Shown here piece by piece: positions 42,137 through 52,931 of a DNA stretch of 64,000 bases (within the stretch, counting starts at the first letter, position 1; every line of letters begins with the position of its first letter). The DNA lies in contig NZ_AP022593.1 of the NCBI RefSeq assembly GCF_010731815.2, forward strand, positions 1,178,001-1,242,000, read 5' to 3'. The notes under the pieces were generated by a model, which had not been told where the DNA came from, did not search any database, and saw only the letters and a program-made list of their open reading frames with translations. The stretch is from Mycolicibacterium arabiense. Lineage in GTDB: Bacteria; Actinomycetota; Actinomycetes; Mycobacteriales; Mycobacteriaceae. The position numbers and the translations under genes were made by a program.

Positions 42137-43197
42137 AACGAATGCACCAGCGCCACCGTGTCGGTGACGATGCCCGGATCGGTCGGCGGCAACACGCCGT
42201 GGCCGAGGTTGAACACGTGCCCGGTGGCGCCTGCGTCGACGGCTCGTCTGCCGTCCTCCACGACCCCGCGCACCGCCCGTTCCACCGCGGGCCAGCCTGC
42301 GAGCAGCACCACCGGATCGAGGTTGCCCTGCAGCGCCTTGCCCGGGCCGACGCGCGCCGCGGCGTCGGTGAGCGTGGTGCGCCAGTCGACGCCGACGACC
42401 GTCGCACCGGCCTCCCCCATCGCGCCCAGCAGCTCGGCGGTGCCGACGCCGAAGTGCGTCATCGGCACACCCGAGTCGCTCCCCAGGTGCTCGGCGAGTT
42501 CGGCGAACACCCGCGTGCTGTGCGGCAGCACGAAGTGGCGGTAGTCGGCCAGCGACAGCGTACCCGCCCACGAATCGAACAGCTGGATGGCGTCGACGCC
42601 TGCGTCGAGCTGGGTGCGCAGGAACGCGATCGTGACGTCGGTGAGCTTGCTCATCAGCGCGTGCCACGTCTGCGGCTCGCCCAGCATCATCGCCTTGGTG
42701 CGCTCGTGATTGCGGCTCGGCCCGCCCTCGACGAGATAGGACGCCAGCGTGAATGGCGCGCCCGCGAACCCGATCAGCGGCACGTCGCCCAGCGCGCCGA
42801 CGAGCATGCCGACGGCCTCGGCAACCGGAGCGACCTCCGCGGCGTCGAGCGGACGCACCGCGGCGACGTCGTCGGCGGTGCGGATCGGGTGGTCGATCAC
42901 CGGTCCGACGTCGGGCACGATGTCGAGGCCGATCCCCGCGGCGCGCAGCGGAACGACGATGTCGGAGAACAGGATTGCCGCATCGACACCGTGCCTGCGG
43001 ACCGGCTGCAACGTGATCTCGCAGATCAGTTCGGCGTCGAAGCAGGCCTGCATCATGGTGTTCTTGGCGCGCAGTTGGCGGTACTCGGGTAGCGAACGCC
43101 CGGCCTGCCGCATGAACCACACCGGAACCCGGTGGGGCTTGCGGCCGCCGGCCGCAGCCAGATACGGGGACTCGGGCAGGTCACGGCGGGTATTCAT
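42133..43197 (-). CDS. hemE: Uroporphyrinogen decarboxylase
   Basis: A 354-residue HemE that decarboxylates uroporphyrinogen III to coproporphyrinogen III. Signature blocks are [62 protein letters not shown] and [18 protein letters not shown] 43197 ([13 protein letters not shown]) is preferred because it matches the recalled mycobacterial start; ATG 43215 is also in frame. It is the first gene of the heme operon and diverges from DUF3000 with 78 nt between. Confidence 0.95.
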   Translation of the reverse strand: MNTRRDLPESPYLAAAGGRKPHRVPVWFMRQAGRSLPEYRQLRAKNTMMQACFDAELICEITLQPVRRHGVDAAILFSDIVVPLRAAGIGLDIVPDVGPVIDHPIRTADDVAAVRPLDAAEVAPVAEAVGMLVGALGDVPLIGFAGAPFTLASYLVEGGPSRNHERTKAMMLGEPQTWHALMSKLTDVTIAFLRTQLDAGVDAIQLFDSWAGTLSLADYRHFVLPHSTRVFAELAEHLGSDSGVPMTHFGVGTAELLGAMGEAGATVVGVDWRTTLTDAAARVGPGKALQGNLDPVVLLAGWPAVERAVRGVVEDGRRAVDAGATGHVFNLGHGVLPPTDPGIVTDTVALVHSL

Positions 43198-43275
43198 CAC
43201 CGTCCATGCTGCCATGTCGGGCCACTACGGCGCGCCTGCGCCGTCACCTGCCCAAATGGTCTAGCGTCAAACGCC

Positions 43276-43857
43276 GTGACCTCCGCCGAACCGGCTCCAT
43301 TCCGCGAAGCGGTCGCGGCGATGAACGCCGCTACCGTGCGGGCGGAGATCGAACTCGGCCCGATCCGTCCCCCGCAGCGCCTCGCGCCGTTCAGTTACGC
43401 CCTCGGCGCCGAGGTCCGGCACCCCGAGACGGCGATCGTGCCCGAACGGTCCGAGGGCGACGCCTTCGGCAGGCTCATCCTGCTGCACGACCCCGAAGGC
43501 GCAGAGGCCTGGGACGGCACCATGCGCCTGGTCGCCTACATCCAGGCCGACCTCGACTCGATGGAGGCGGTCGACCCACTGCTGCCCGAGGTCGCGTGGA
43601 GTTGGCTGGTGGACGCGCTGGAGGTCAGCGGCGACGCGGTCACCGCCCTCGGCGGCACGGTCACGGCCACGACGTCGGTGCGCTACGGCGACATCTCCGG
43701 CCCCCCGCGGGCGCACCAACTCGAACTCCGGGCGTCGTGGACGGCGACCAATCTCGAACTGGGCCCCCACGTCCAAGCGTTCTGCGAGGTGCTCGAGCAC
43801 GCCGCGGGCCTACCACCGGCGGGTGTCACGGACCTGAACTCCCGCACCCGCGCCTGA
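43276..43857 (+). CDS. DUF3000 protein (Rv2680-like)
   Basis: A 193-residue actinobacterial DUF3000 protein. Conserved stretches are PQRLAPFSYALGAEV, GRLILLHDPEGAEAWDGTMRLVAYIQADLD, and LVDALEVSGDAVTALGGTVTATTSVRYGDI. The function is not known. GTG 43276 gives the usual length. It ends 1 nt before the RNase D start, so the two are an operon as in M. tuberculosis Rv2680-Rv2681. Confidence 0.85.
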   Translation: MTSAEPAPFREAVAAMNAATVRAEIELGPIRPPQRLAPFSYALGAEVRHPETAIVPERSEGDAFGRLILLHDPEGAEAWDGTMRLVAYIQADLDSMEAVDPLLPEVAWSWLVDALEVSGDAVTALGGTVTATTSVRYGDISGPPRAHQLELRASWTATNLELGPHVQAFCEVLEHAAGLPPAGVTDLNSRTRA

Positions 43858-43858
43858 C

Positions 43859-45184
43859 ATGACGGACACCCCGCAAGACTCAGGCCCCGGCACGCCCGAA
43901 GAAATCGAGCCCGACGCCACGCCCCTGCTGGCGCCCGCCGACGGCGTTCCGACGCTGGCGATGTATCCGAGCGACATCGCCGACGCCGCCGAGTTCCTGG
44001 CATCCGGCAGTGGACCGTTCGCGATCGACGCCGAACGGGCGTCGGGCTTCCGCTACTCGAACCGGGCCTACCTGGTGCAGATCCGCCGCCGCGGCGCGGG
44101 CACCGTGCTGATCGACCCCGTCAACCACGGCGCCGATCCCATTGCGACGATGGCGCCGGTGGCCCGCGTGCTCGCCACCGACGAGTGGGTGTTGCACGCC
44201 GCCGACCAGGATCTGCCGTGCCTCGCCGAGATCGGCATGGTCCCGCCGAGCCTGTACGACACCGAATTGGCAGGCAGGCTCGCCGGATTCGACCGGGTAA
44301 ACCTCGCTGCCATGGTGCAGCGCCTGCTCGGCCTGCAACTGATGAAGGGCCACGGCGCAGCCGACTGGTCCAAGCGACCGCTGCCCGCCGAATGGCTGAA
44401 CTACGCCGCACTGGACGTCGAAGTGCTGCTCGAGTTGCGCGACGCCGTCGCGGCCGTACTCGAGGAGCAGGGCAAGAGCGACTGGGCCGCCCAGGAGTTC
44501 GAGCACCTCCGGACCTACGTGGCCCCGCCCACGCGCCGCGACCGCTGGCGCCGCACGTCGGGCATCCACAAGATCCGCAACCCGCGCGCACTGGCCGCCG
44601 TGCGCGAACTGTGGACCACGCGCGACGACATCGCCCAGCGCCGGGACATCGCCCCCGGTCGCATCCTGCCCGACTCGGCGATCGTCAACGCCGCGACCAC
44701 CGACCCCGACACGGCCGAGAAGCTCACGGCGCTACCGATATTCGGCGGTAACCGGCAGCGTCGCAGCGCTCAGGTGTGGCTGGACGCGTTGGCTCGCGCC
44801 CGCCGTTCCGAGGACATGCCGACGTCGTCGGATCCGCAGTCCGGACCGCCGCCCGCGTCGCGATGGGCCCGCCGCAAGCCGGAGGCAGCAGCGCGCCTCG
44901 ATGCCGCCAAGGCCGCGCTGGCAGACCTGTCCCAACGACTCACGGTGCCCGCCGAGAATTTGTTGACCCCCGACACCGTGCGCAGGCTGTGCTGGGACTG
45001 GACGCCACCGGCCAGCCCGGACGACGTGCCCGCGGCGGTCGAGGCGTTCCTCGCCGACGCCGGCGCACGACGCTGGCAGCGCGAGTTGACCGTTCCGATC
45101 CTCAGCGACGCGCTTCGGGCGGCCGCGACCGTCGGCGACCCGGAGACCCCTGTCTCAGAAGAGTCCGCTGACCACGAAGGCTGA
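43859..45184 (+). CDS. RNase D-like DEDD 3'-5' exonuclease with HRDC domain
   Basis: A 441-residue exonuclease. The DEDD domain (about 45-210) has FAIDAERASGFRY (DxE pair), HAADQDLPCLAE and LNYAALDVEVLLEL (Y-x3-D). The HRDC domain (about 225-300, RRTSGIHKIRNPRALAAVRELW) is followed by a second HRDC-like region. RNase D enzymes trim the 3' ends of tRNA and other small RNAs. It follows DUF3000 by one nucleotide. The length exceeds E. coli RNase D mainly through the acidic N-terminus and the last ~100 residues. Confidence 0.92.
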   Translation: MTDTPQDSGPGTPEEIEPDATPLLAPADGVPTLAMYPSDIADAAEFLASGSGPFAIDAERASGFRYSNRAYLVQIRRRGAGTVLIDPVNHGADPIATMAPVARVLATDEWVLHAADQDLPCLAEIGMVPPSLYDTELAGRLAGFDRVNLAAMVQRLLGLQLMKGHGAADWSKRPLPAEWLNYAALDVEVLLELRDAVAAVLEEQGKSDWAAQEFEHLRTYVAPPTRRDRWRRTSGIHKIRNPRALAAVRELWTTRDDIAQRRDIAPGRILPDSAIVNAATTDPDTAEKLTALPIFGGNRQRRSAQVWLDALARARRSEDMPTSSDPQSGPPPASRWARRKPEAAARLDAAKAALADLSQRLTVPAENLLTPDTVRRLCWDWTPPASPDDVPAAVEAFLADAGARRWQRELTVPILSDALRAAATVGDPETPVSEESADHEG

Positions 45185-45187
45185 GAG

Positions 45188-46102
45188 TCATTCTGCCGCA
45201 ACGCGATCGACGTGGGCCAGGAAGTGCGTCAGCACCGCATCGGGTGCCTCGAGTTGCGGCCAGTGCGCGATGTCGTCGGCCAGCATCACCACGTCGGCGT
45301 CCGGGATCACCTCGGCGTACCGACGGGCCATGTGCGCGCCGGAGTTCGGGTCCGCGGGCCCGTCGATCAGCCGCATCGGCACGGCCGTCTGACGCATGGC
45401 ACGAACCCATCGGTTCCGGTGCTGGTAGCGGTCGGCGACGAAGCGACCCACCTTGTGCGTCACCGCGCCCCCGTCGTTGTACTCGAGGATCTGGCGGAAC
45501 CGATCGAGTTCGTGCGCGGTCGGCCGGGTGTTCGGGCCGAACAGTTCGTCGAGGGTGCGGTCGACGACCCGACGCATCACCGGACCGTTCTGGAGACGGG
45601 CGAATGCGTCGCCCAGCGGGGTGCGCGACATCAGCTTCTGCACCAGCCGCGGGGTGTACGCCTCGTTGAACATGCCGCCGTTGAGCCAGGTGATCGTCTC
45701 GAATTCGACTGCGGCGTAGGACCAATCGCCGAACTCGTGCCGGGCCAGCAGTTCTTGGGCAACGGAGTCGCCGAGGTCGTGGGCCAGTACGTGACACCGG
45801 GTGACGCCGAGGTGGGCCAGCAGCGCCTCGTGCACGTCGGCGTGGTCGTGCACCGAGTACTGATAGATCGACGGCTTGTCCGAGAACCCCATTCCCAGCA
45901 TGTCCGGGGCGATCACGGTGAACCGCTGCACCAGCGTGGGCCAGATGCGGACCCAGTCGAACGAGTTGAACGGGTAGCCGTGGATCAGCAGCAGTACCGG
46001 GCCCTCGCCGAGCGGCAGGCCGTCGACGCGGTGGAACACGTCGAAGCCGAGATAGTCGAAGTACTGCCCTGCGGACTTCCAGCGCTCGAGTTCGGCGTCC
46101 AT
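45188..46102 (-). CDS. Alpha/beta hydrolase with Asp nucleophile (epoxide hydrolase/dehalogenase/MEST-like)
   Basis: A 304-residue hydrolase. The oxyanion motif is HGYPFNS (41-47) and the nucleophile elbow AHDLGDS has aspartate D109 in the nucleophile place, as in epoxide hydrolases, haloalkane dehalogenases and MEST-type proteins. The C-terminal acid and His are around IDGPADPNSGAH and IAHWPQLEAPD. The substrate is not determined. It is convergent with the RNase D gene (3 nt) and follows dxs on the same strand by 24 nt. Confidence 0.82.
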   Translation of the reverse strand: MDAELERWKSAGQYFDYLGFDVFHRVDGLPLGEGPVLLLIHGYPFNSFDWVRIWPTLVQRFTVIAPDMLGMGFSDKPSIYQYSVHDHADVHEALLAHLGVTRCHVLAHDLGDSVAQELLARHEFGDWSYAAVEFETITWLNGGMFNEAYTPRLVQKLMSRTPLGDAFARLQNGPVMRRVVDRTLDELFGPNTRPTAHELDRFRQILEYNDGGAVTHKVGRFVADRYQHRNRWVRAMRQTAVPMRLIDGPADPNSGAHMARRYAEVIPDADVVMLADDIAHWPQLEAPDAVLTHFLAHVDRVAAE

Positions 46103-46126
46103 GTCAGGAGAGACTAACCGCGCCGA

Positions 46127-48040
46127 CTAGTCGATGCGGTCGCCGACCTCGGACTCGCTCGACTGGCTCGGCAGTGCTGCCACCCACCCGGTGATCTGGC
46201 GGGCGACGTGCTGGTCGGTCAGACCGACGGCGGTGAGCACCTCGCCGCGCGAGGCATGGTCCTGGAACTCCTGCGGCATCGCGACGTCGCGGCACGGCAC
46301 GTCGACCTCCGCGCGCCGCAGCGCCGACGACACCGCCGACCCCACACCGCCGTGCACGCCGTTGTCCTCGAGGGTGACGACCAGACCGTGGTCCTTGGCC
46401 AACTCGACCACCACTGGCGGCACCGGCAGGACCCAGCGGGGGTCGACGACGGTTACGCCGATGCCCTGCTTGCGGAGGCGTTCGGCGACCGACAGAGCCA
46501 TCGACGCGAAGGGCCCGACCCCGACCAGCAGCACGTCGCTGGAAAGGCCATCGGCGGGTTCGGCGAGCACGTCGACCCCGGCACGGCGTGCGACGGCGGG
46601 GATGTCCTCCCCGACCGCGCCTTTGGGGAACCGCAGTGCGGTGGGCCCGTCCTTGACGTCGAGCGCCTCGTCGAGTTCCTCGCGCAGGCGGGCAGCGTCG
46701 CGGGGCGCGGCGACGCGCATCCCGGGAACGACGCCGAGGATCGACAGGTCCCAGATGCCGTTGTGGCTGGCCCCGTCGGGTCCGGTGACGCCGGCGCGGT
46801 CCAGCACGAGGGTCACCGGAAGCCGGTGCAGCGCAACGTCCATCATCAACTGATCGAACGCGCGGTTGAGGAACGTCGAGTAGATCGCGACCACCGGGTG
46901 CATGCCGCCCATCGCAAGCCCGGCTGCCGAGGTCATCGCGTGCTGCTCGGCGATGCCGACGTCGAAGAAGCGGTCCGGGTATTGCGTGCGGAAGGCGCTC
47001 AGACCCGTCGGCCCGGGCATGGCGGCGGTGATCGCGACGACGTCGCGACGCTTGGCCGCGCGTTTGATCAGCTGGTCGGAGAACACCGAGGTCCACCCGG
47101 GCGCGGCGACCGACGTCGCGAGCCCGGTCTGCGGGTCGATGATGCCGGTCGCGTGCATCTGCTCGGCCTCGTCGTTCTCGGCGGGGCCGTAGCCCTTCCC
47201 CTTGCGGGTGACGACGTGGACGATCACGGGTCCGTTGAAGCCGCGCGCGCTGCGCAGGGCGGTCTCGACGGCGTGCTCGTCGTGTCCGTCGATCGGGCCG
47301 ACGTACTTGAGGCCGAGATCGGTGAACATCACCTGTGGCGCGAGCGCATCCTTGATGCCCGCCTTCACGCTGTGCATGCTCTGGTAGAAGATCTCGCCGA
47401 CGACCGGGACACCGCGCACGGTCTCGCGGCCCCGCTCGAGCAACCTCTCGTAGCCCGGCTGCAGCCGCAGTCCGGCGAGGTGATCGGCGAAACCACCGAT
47501 GGTCGGCGCGTAGCTGCGGCCGTTGTCGTTGACGACGATGACGACGGGTCGGTTCGACCCCGCGATGTTGTTCAACGCCTCCCAGCACATGCCGCCGGTC
47601 AGCGCGCCGTCGCCGACGACCGCGACGACGTGCCGGTTGCGGTGGCCGCTCAGCTCGAAGGCCTTGGCCAGGCCGTCGGCGTAGGACAGCGCGGCGCTGG
47701 CGTGGCTGGACTCGACCCAGTCGTGCTCGCTCTCGCTGCGTGACGGATATCCCGACAGGCCGTCCTTCATGCGGAGGTTGTCGAAGTCGGCGCACCGGCC
47801 GGTCAGCATCTTGTGGACGTAGGACTGGTGGCCCGTGTCGAACACGATGGGGTCGTGCGGCGAGTCGAAGACGCGGTGCAGTGCCAGCGTCAACTCGACG
47901 ACGCCCAGGTTCGGACCCAGGTGTCCGCCGGTCGCGGCGACCTTGTGGATCAGGAACTCGCGGATCTCGATTGCGAGGTCGTCCAACTGGGCCTGCGACA
48001 GGTGCTGCAGATCTGCGGGACCTCGGACCTGTTCGAGCAT
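46127..48040 (-). CDS. dxs: 1-deoxy-D-xylulose-5-phosphate synthase
   Basis: A 637-residue thiamine-diphosphate enzyme that makes DXP from pyruvate and glyceraldehyde 3-phosphate, the first step of the MEP isoprenoid pathway. It has [33 protein letters not shown], the ThDP motif [16 protein letters not shown], the pyrimidine-domain region with [15 protein letters not shown], and a C-terminal transketolase domain with [10 protein letters not shown]. It is complete and matches Rv2682c in position and length. ATG 48040. Confidence 0.96.
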   Translation of the reverse strand: MLEQVRGPADLQHLSQAQLDDLAIEIREFLIHKVAATGGHLGPNLGVVELTLALHRVFDSPHDPIVFDTGHQSYVHKMLTGRCADFDNLRMKDGLSGYPSRSESEHDWVESSHASAALSYADGLAKAFELSGHRNRHVVAVVGDGALTGGMCWEALNNIAGSNRPVVIVVNDNGRSYAPTIGGFADHLAGLRLQPGYERLLERGRETVRGVPVVGEIFYQSMHSVKAGIKDALAPQVMFTDLGLKYVGPIDGHDEHAVETALRSARGFNGPVIVHVVTRKGKGYGPAENDEAEQMHATGIIDPQTGLATSVAAPGWTSVFSDQLIKRAAKRRDVVAITAAMPGPTGLSAFRTQYPDRFFDVGIAEQHAMTSAAGLAMGGMHPVVAIYSTFLNRAFDQLMMDVALHRLPVTLVLDRAGVTGPDGASHNGIWDLSILGVVPGMRVAAPRDAARLREELDEALDVKDGPTALRFPKGAVGEDIPAVARRAGVDVLAEPADGLSSDVLLVGVGPFASMALSVAERLRKQGIGVTVVDPRWVLPVPPVVVELAKDHGLVVTLEDNGVHGGVGSAVSSALRRAEVDVPCRDVAMPQEFQDHASRGEVLTAVGLTDQHVARQITGWVAALPSQSSESEVGDRID

Positions 48041-48281
48041 CCCGTCAGTTTACGCACCCCGGCGGGAGCGAGTCCTGTCCTGACGGCTGTGATGAGACAC
48101 ACTGGAGGGTCGCCCCGACGCCGTATTCACGGGCTTCGGCGGCCCCGCGCACCGAGGTGCCGTCACAGTCACGTCAGCATCGCGGGCGAGCGATAGACTC
48201 CTCTACCAGGTGCGCCGGGAAGTCTGGTCGGCAAGTTGGTTCGCCATGCCCGTGCCCCTACACCGATTCGAGGTGCTCCTC

Positions 48282-49607
48282 TTGGCCAACGACCGTGGCC
48301 CAATCGCCCAAGCATTGTTCAGCCGAGGTTCCTGGGCCGAGACGTCCCGCGTGTCGGAGGTCCTGCGCAAGGAGACCGTCGGCGGCGCGCTGCTGCTGTT
48401 CGGGGCGGTCGTCGCGATGGTGTGGGCGAACTCCCCCTGGTCGGAGTCGTACACCGCGCTGCGTGACCTGCAAGTCGGCACCGACTCCCTTGGCCTGCAC
48501 CTGAACCTCACCCTGGGCACCTGGGCCGCCGACGGACTGCTGGCCATCTTCTTCTTCGTGGTCGGCCTCGAACTCAAGCGCGAGTTCGTCGCGGGCGATC
48601 TACGCGACCCCAAGCGCGCCGCCCTGCCCATCGCGGCGGCCGTGGGCGGCATGGTCGTTCCGGCGCTGATCTTCGTCGCCTTCACCGCACCCGTCGGCGA
48701 CGGTGCGATGAGCGGTTGGGCCATTCCCACCGCCACTGACATCGCGTTCGCGGTCGCCGTGCTGGCCGTCATCTCGACCCACCTGCCCGCCGCGCTGCGC
48801 ACGTTCCTCCTGACCCTGGCCGTGGTCGACGACCTGCTCGCCATCACGGTGATCGCGATCTTCTACACCGACGACATCAACCTGGTCGCGCTCGGCTTGG
48901 CCGTCATCCCGCTGGCGCTGTTCGCGGTGTTGGTGCAGCGTCGCGTCCGCTCACTGTGGCTGCTGCTGCCGCTCGCGCTGGCGACGTGGGCGCTGGTGCA
49001 CGAGTCGGGCATCCACGCCACGGTGGCCGGCGTGCTGCTCGGCTTCACGGTGCCGGTGCTGCGCAGTCAGGCCGCGGGCGGGCCCGACGCGGGGCCCGGT
49101 CTGGCCGAGCACTTCGAGCACCTCATCCGCCCGGTGTCCGCGGGCTTCGCCGTGCCGGTGTTCGCGTTCTTCGCCGCCGGCGTGACGGTCGGCGGTCTGA
49201 GCGGCTTCACCGCGGCACTGGCCGACCCGGTTGCACTCGGCATCGTCGTCGGTTTGGTCGTGGGCAAGGTGATCGGCATTTTCGGCACCACACGCATCCT
49301 CGCGGCCGTCACGCGCGCGTCACTCGACAGCGCCCTGAAGTGGATCGACGTGTTCGGGATGGCCATGCTCGCAGGCATCGGCTTCACGGTGTCGCTGCTG
49401 ATCGGCGAACTGGCCTATGGCCCGGACTCCGATCGCGGCGAGCACGTCAAGATCGGCGTGCTGACGGGGTCGATCACCGCGGCGCTGCTGGCGGCCGTCG
49501 TGCTGCGGATGCGCAACCGGCACTACCGTGCGATCTGCGCCGAGGAGTCCCAGGACGCCGACCTCGACGGCATCCCCGACGTGTACCAGCGGCGCAACGA
49601 GGCCTGA
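48282..49607 (+). CDS. nhaA: Na+/H+ antiporter NhaA
   Basis: A 441-residue polytopic antiporter. It has [25 protein letters not shown] at the start, the paired Asp motif [15 protein letters not shown] (ion site), and [14 protein letters not shown] with another conserved Asp. About twelve hydrophobic segments are visible. NhaA expels sodium in exchange for protons. In M. tuberculosis the corresponding place after dxs holds ars-type genes, so this is a different local content. TTG 48282 with AGGTG 7 nt upstream is the chosen start; ATG 48246 and GTG 48210 are possible. Confidence 0.9.
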   Translation: MANDRGPIAQALFSRGSWAETSRVSEVLRKETVGGALLLFGAVVAMVWANSPWSESYTALRDLQVGTDSLGLHLNLTLGTWAADGLLAIFFFVVGLELKREFVAGDLRDPKRAALPIAAAVGGMVVPALIFVAFTAPVGDGAMSGWAIPTATDIAFAVAVLAVISTHLPAALRTFLLTLAVVDDLLAITVIAIFYTDDINLVALGLAVIPLALFAVLVQRRVRSLWLLLPLALATWALVHESGIHATVAGVLLGFTVPVLRSQAAGGPDAGPGLAEHFEHLIRPVSAGFAVPVFAFFAAGVTVGGLSGFTAALADPVALGIVVGLVVGKVIGIFGTTRILAAVTRASLDSALKWIDVFGMAMLAGIGFTVSLLIGELAYGPDSDRGEHVKIGVLTGSITAALLAAVVLRMRNRHYRAICAEESQDADLDGIPDVYQRRNEA

Positions 49608-49610
49608 GCC

Positions 49611-50828
49611 TCAGTCGCGGCGCAGCACCGCCACGCACTCGACGTGATGGGTGAGCGGGAACGAGTCGAACACCCGCAGCTCCTCCACGGTGTAGCCGTG
49701 GCCCAGGTACAGCCCCACGTCGCGTGCGAAAGATGCTGCCTCGCAACCGATGTGGATGACGCGCGGTACGGCGGCCGCGGCGAGCAGATCGATGACCTCG
49801 CGACCGGCACCCGCGCGCGGCGGGTCGAGTACCGCCACGTCGGCGCGCTCGGGCTGCGCCGACAGCGCACGCCGGACCGACTCCGTCACCACCGACACCC
49901 AGCCCAGGTCGGCCAAGGTCGCGCGCGCAGCCCGCGCCGACCCGCGCGAGGTGTCCACGGTGACCACCCGGCCCGTCTCGCCGACGGCGTCGGCCAGCAC
50001 GGCCGCGAACACCCCGGCGCCGCCGTACAGGTCCCATGCCGTCATGCCCGGCTCCAGCCGGGCGTGCTGGGCGATCAGATCGCTGTAGAGCGTGGCCGCG
50101 CTTCGATGCGCCTGCCAGAACGCGGTCACCGGTACGTGCCAGGTCCTGCCGCCCACCCGCTGGGTCGCTTCGTACTGCCCCTCGATCACCTGGGTCGGCG
50201 ACGACGTGCCGCGGTTCTTCTTGCCGCCGCGCCCGCCGGTCTTGGGCCCGGTCTGCACGACGTGGCGCCTGCCGTCGTCGTCGAGCGCGACGTGGATCTC
50301 GGCGCCCGCCGGCCACCGCGACCCGTCGAGACCGTCCAGCATGCCCTCGGGCAACTGCCCGCAGTCGAGGTCGGTGACCAGGTCGGCGCTGTGGTAGCGA
50401 TGGAACCCGGCGTGGCCGTCGTCGGTGGTGGCCAGTCGCACCCGCGTCCGCCAGCCGGTGGCGCCGAGGTCGTCGAGCGCCTCGGCCTCGCCGGACCACT
50501 CGAAACCACCGAGGCGCGCCAACTGGTTGGCCACCACCCCGCCCTTGAGCCGCCGCGCGGCCCAGGGCTCGGCGAACGCCAGGTCGCAACACCCGGAACC
50601 GTGTGCACCGGCGATGCGGCACAGTGACTCCACCCGGTCAGGCGAGGCCTCGAGGACCTCGACCGTGACCGCATGCCAGTGCTTCGCCCGCTGGTCGGTG
50701 ACCAGCACCCGTACCCGCTCGTCGGGCAGCGCGCCGCGCACGAACACCACCCGGCCGTCATGGCGCGCGATGCAACTGCCGCCGTTGGCCGCGGGCCCCA
50801 CGGTCAACTCGAGTTCGGTCTCGCTCAT
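49611..50828 (-). CDS. Class I SAM-dependent RNA methyltransferase, RumA/TrmA-type (Rv2689c-like)
   Basis: A 405-residue protein. An N-terminal TRAM-type beta-barrel (about 1-60) is followed by a central part and a C-terminal SAM domain with FWQAHRSAATLYSD, MTAWDLYGGAGVFAAVLADAVG, AVLDPPRAGAGREV, and the catalytic Cys in HIGCEAASFARD. Such enzymes make 5-methyluridine in rRNA or tRNA. No iron-sulfur cysteine cluster is apparent except possibly C72-C82 around LCRIAGAHGSGCCDLAFAEP. The start overlaps the transporter stop by 4 nt. Confidence 0.9.
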   Translation of the reverse strand: MSETELELTVGPAANGGSCIARHDGRVVFVRGALPDERVRVLVTDQRAKHWHAVTVEVLEASPDRVESLCRIAGAHGSGCCDLAFAEPWAARRLKGGVVANQLARLGGFEWSGEAEALDDLGATGWRTRVRLATTDDGHAGFHRYHSADLVTDLDCGQLPEGMLDGLDGSRWPAGAEIHVALDDDGRRHVVQTGPKTGGRGGKKNRGTSSPTQVIEGQYEATQRVGGRTWHVPVTAFWQAHRSAATLYSDLIAQHARLEPGMTAWDLYGGAGVFAAVLADAVGETGRVVTVDTSRGSARAARATLADLGWVSVVTESVRRALSAQPERADVAVLDPPRAGAGREVIDLLAAAAVPRVIHIGCEAASFARDVGLYLGHGYTVEELRVFDSFPLTHHVECVAVLRRD

Positions 50829-52822
50829 TCGAGGAACCCGCGTCGCGCATCACCAGGAGCCGACTTGGGCTCGAGGTTCTTCAGTCGCTCCGACGAGTTG
50901 AGCTGATAGGGCACCGACGTCACCATCACTTGGGGTTCGAAGAGGAGGCGGCCCTTGAGCCGCAGGGCACTCTGGTTGTGCAGCACCTGTTCCCACCAGT
51001 GGCCGACGACGTACTCGGGGATGAAGACCGTGACGACGGTGCGCGGCGCGTCCTTGGTGATGCGCTTGACGTAGTCCATCACCGGACGGGTGATGTCGCG
51101 GTACGGCGACGCCACGATCTTCAGCGGCAGCGAGAAGTCCGAGCCCTCCCACTTGGTCTTCAGCTCACGCGCCTCCGCGTCGTCGATGCTGACGTGGATG
51201 GCCTCGAGTTCGTCGGGCCGGGTGGCGCGGGCGTAGGCCAGCGCGCGCTTGGTGGGCAGCGTGACGTTGGACACCAGCACGATCGCGTGGTTGCGGCTGG
51301 GCAGCACCACGTCGTCACCGGCCTCGGCGTCGGCCTCGGCCAGCTCGCGCTGCACGGTGGCGTAGTGCTTGTGCACCAGCTTCATGACGACGAAGAAAAA
51401 GCTCATGACCAGGATCGCGATCCACGCCCCCGCCGCGAACTTGGTGACGACCACGATGACGAGGACGGTGCCCGTGCAGACGCACCCGATCGTGTTGATC
51501 ACGCGCGAGCGCATCATCTTGGCGCGCTCGGCGGCGTCTGTCTCGACCCGCAGCAGGCGCGTCCAGTGCCGCACCATGCCGATCTGACTGAACGTGAACG
51601 ACACGAACACCCCGACGATGTACAGCTGCAGCAGCGCCGTGACCTCGGCCTGGAACGCCACCACGAACGCGATCGCCGCGAACGCCAGGAAGAGGATGCC
51701 GTTCGAGAACGCGAGCCGGTCACCGCGGGTGCGCAGCTGGTGCGGCAGGTAACTGTCCTGGGCCAGAATCGATCCCAGCACCGGGAACCCGTTGAAGGCG
51801 GTGTTGGCCGCCAACCCCAGGATGAGCGCCGTGACGAGGGCGATCAGGAACAGGCCCAGCGGGAAGTCGTGGAACACCGCGTCGGCGAGCTGCGCGATCA
51901 GCGTCTTCTGCTGGTAGCCGTCCGGCGCCCCGACGAGTTGTTCCTCGGGGCGCTCGGCGATCTGGACGCCGGTCTCCTTGGCCAGCAGAGTGATTCCCAT
52001 CAGCAACGTGACCGAGATCCCGCCGAGCAGCAGTAGGGTGCTGGCGGCGTTGCGGGACTTCGGCTTGCGGAACGCAGGCACGCCATTGCTGATCGCCTCG
52101 ACGCCGGTCAGGGCGGCCGAGCCGGACGAGAACGCCCGCGCCACCAGGAACACCAGCGCGAACCCGACGATGTCACCGTGTTCCGAGTGCATCTCGAACC
52201 CGGCCGATTCGGCCTGCAGCGGCACACCGAGGATCTCGATCTGGAAGAAGCCCCAGCCGAGCATGACGAACATGCCGATCATGAAGGCATACGTGGGGAT
52301 GGCGAACGCCGTACCGGACTCCCGGATGCCACGCAGGTTCAGCGCCGCCAGCAGCAGGATGAACGCGACCGCGAACCACACCTTGTGCTGCCCGACGAAC
52401 GGGACCGCCGAGCCGATGTTCGACATGGCAGACGACATCGACACCGCGACCGTCAGCACGTAGTCGACCATCAGGGCGCTGGCCACCGTGAGACCCGCGG
52501 TGCCGCCGAGATTGGTGGTCACCACCTCGTAGTCGCCGCCGCCCGACGGGTAGGCGTGCACGTTCTGCCGGTAACTGGCGATCACTATCAACATCACGGC
52601 GACCACGGCCAGGGCGATCCACGGCGCCATCGTGTACGCGGCGACGCCCGCCACCGACAGCACCAGGAAGATCTCCTCCGGCGCGTAGGCGACCGACGAC
52701 AACGCGTCCGAGGCGAACACCGGAAGCGCGATGCGCTTGGGCAACAGGGTGTGTGCGAGTTTGTCGCTGCGGAACGGTGTTCCTAGGACCAGTCGCCGCG
52801 CGACGGTCGAGAGCTTGGACAC
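50825..52822 (-). CDS. APC-family transporter (Rv2690c-like)
   Basis: A 665-residue integral membrane protein of the amino acid/polyamine/organocation superfamily. The N-terminus has LPVFASDALSSVAYAPEEIFLVL and the characteristic SYRQNVHAYPSGGGDYEV. About twelve hydrophobic segments lie between 25 and 480, then a cytosolic tail of about 190 residues (DVVLPSRNHAIVLVSNVTLPTKRALAYARA). The substrate is not known; related proteins carry potassium or amino acids. It stands next to the ceoBC potassium-uptake regulators, as in M. tuberculosis. GTG 52822 is preferred to TTG 52831. Confidence 0.88.
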   Translation of the reverse strand: MSKLSTVARRLVLGTPFRSDKLAHTLLPKRIALPVFASDALSSVAYAPEEIFLVLSVAGVAAYTMAPWIALAVVAVMLIVIASYRQNVHAYPSGGGDYEVVTTNLGGTAGLTVASALMVDYVLTVAVSMSSAMSNIGSAVPFVGQHKVWFAVAFILLLAALNLRGIRESGTAFAIPTYAFMIGMFVMLGWGFFQIEILGVPLQAESAGFEMHSEHGDIVGFALVFLVARAFSSGSAALTGVEAISNGVPAFRKPKSRNAASTLLLLGGISVTLLMGITLLAKETGVQIAERPEEQLVGAPDGYQQKTLIAQLADAVFHDFPLGLFLIALVTALILGLAANTAFNGFPVLGSILAQDSYLPHQLRTRGDRLAFSNGILFLAFAAIAFVVAFQAEVTALLQLYIVGVFVSFTFSQIGMVRHWTRLLRVETDAAERAKMMRSRVINTIGCVCTGTVLVIVVVTKFAAGAWIAILVMSFFFVVMKLVHKHYATVQRELAEADAEAGDDVVLPSRNHAIVLVSNVTLPTKRALAYARATRPDELEAIHVSIDDAEARELKTKWEGSDFSLPLKIVASPYRDITRPVMDYVKRITKDAPRTVVTVFIPEYVVGHWWEQVLHNQSALRLKGRLLFEPQVMVTSVPYQLNSSERLKNLEPKSAPGDARRGFLE

Positions 52823-52931
52823 GAGGACCAAGGGTATGCCTACCCACGATGGACGTCCGAATAGCTGTAGCGTTCCGTGTTGCAGCTTTGGCGACGATCG
52901 ATGTCACGGCCACCGCAGGGAGGACCGACGC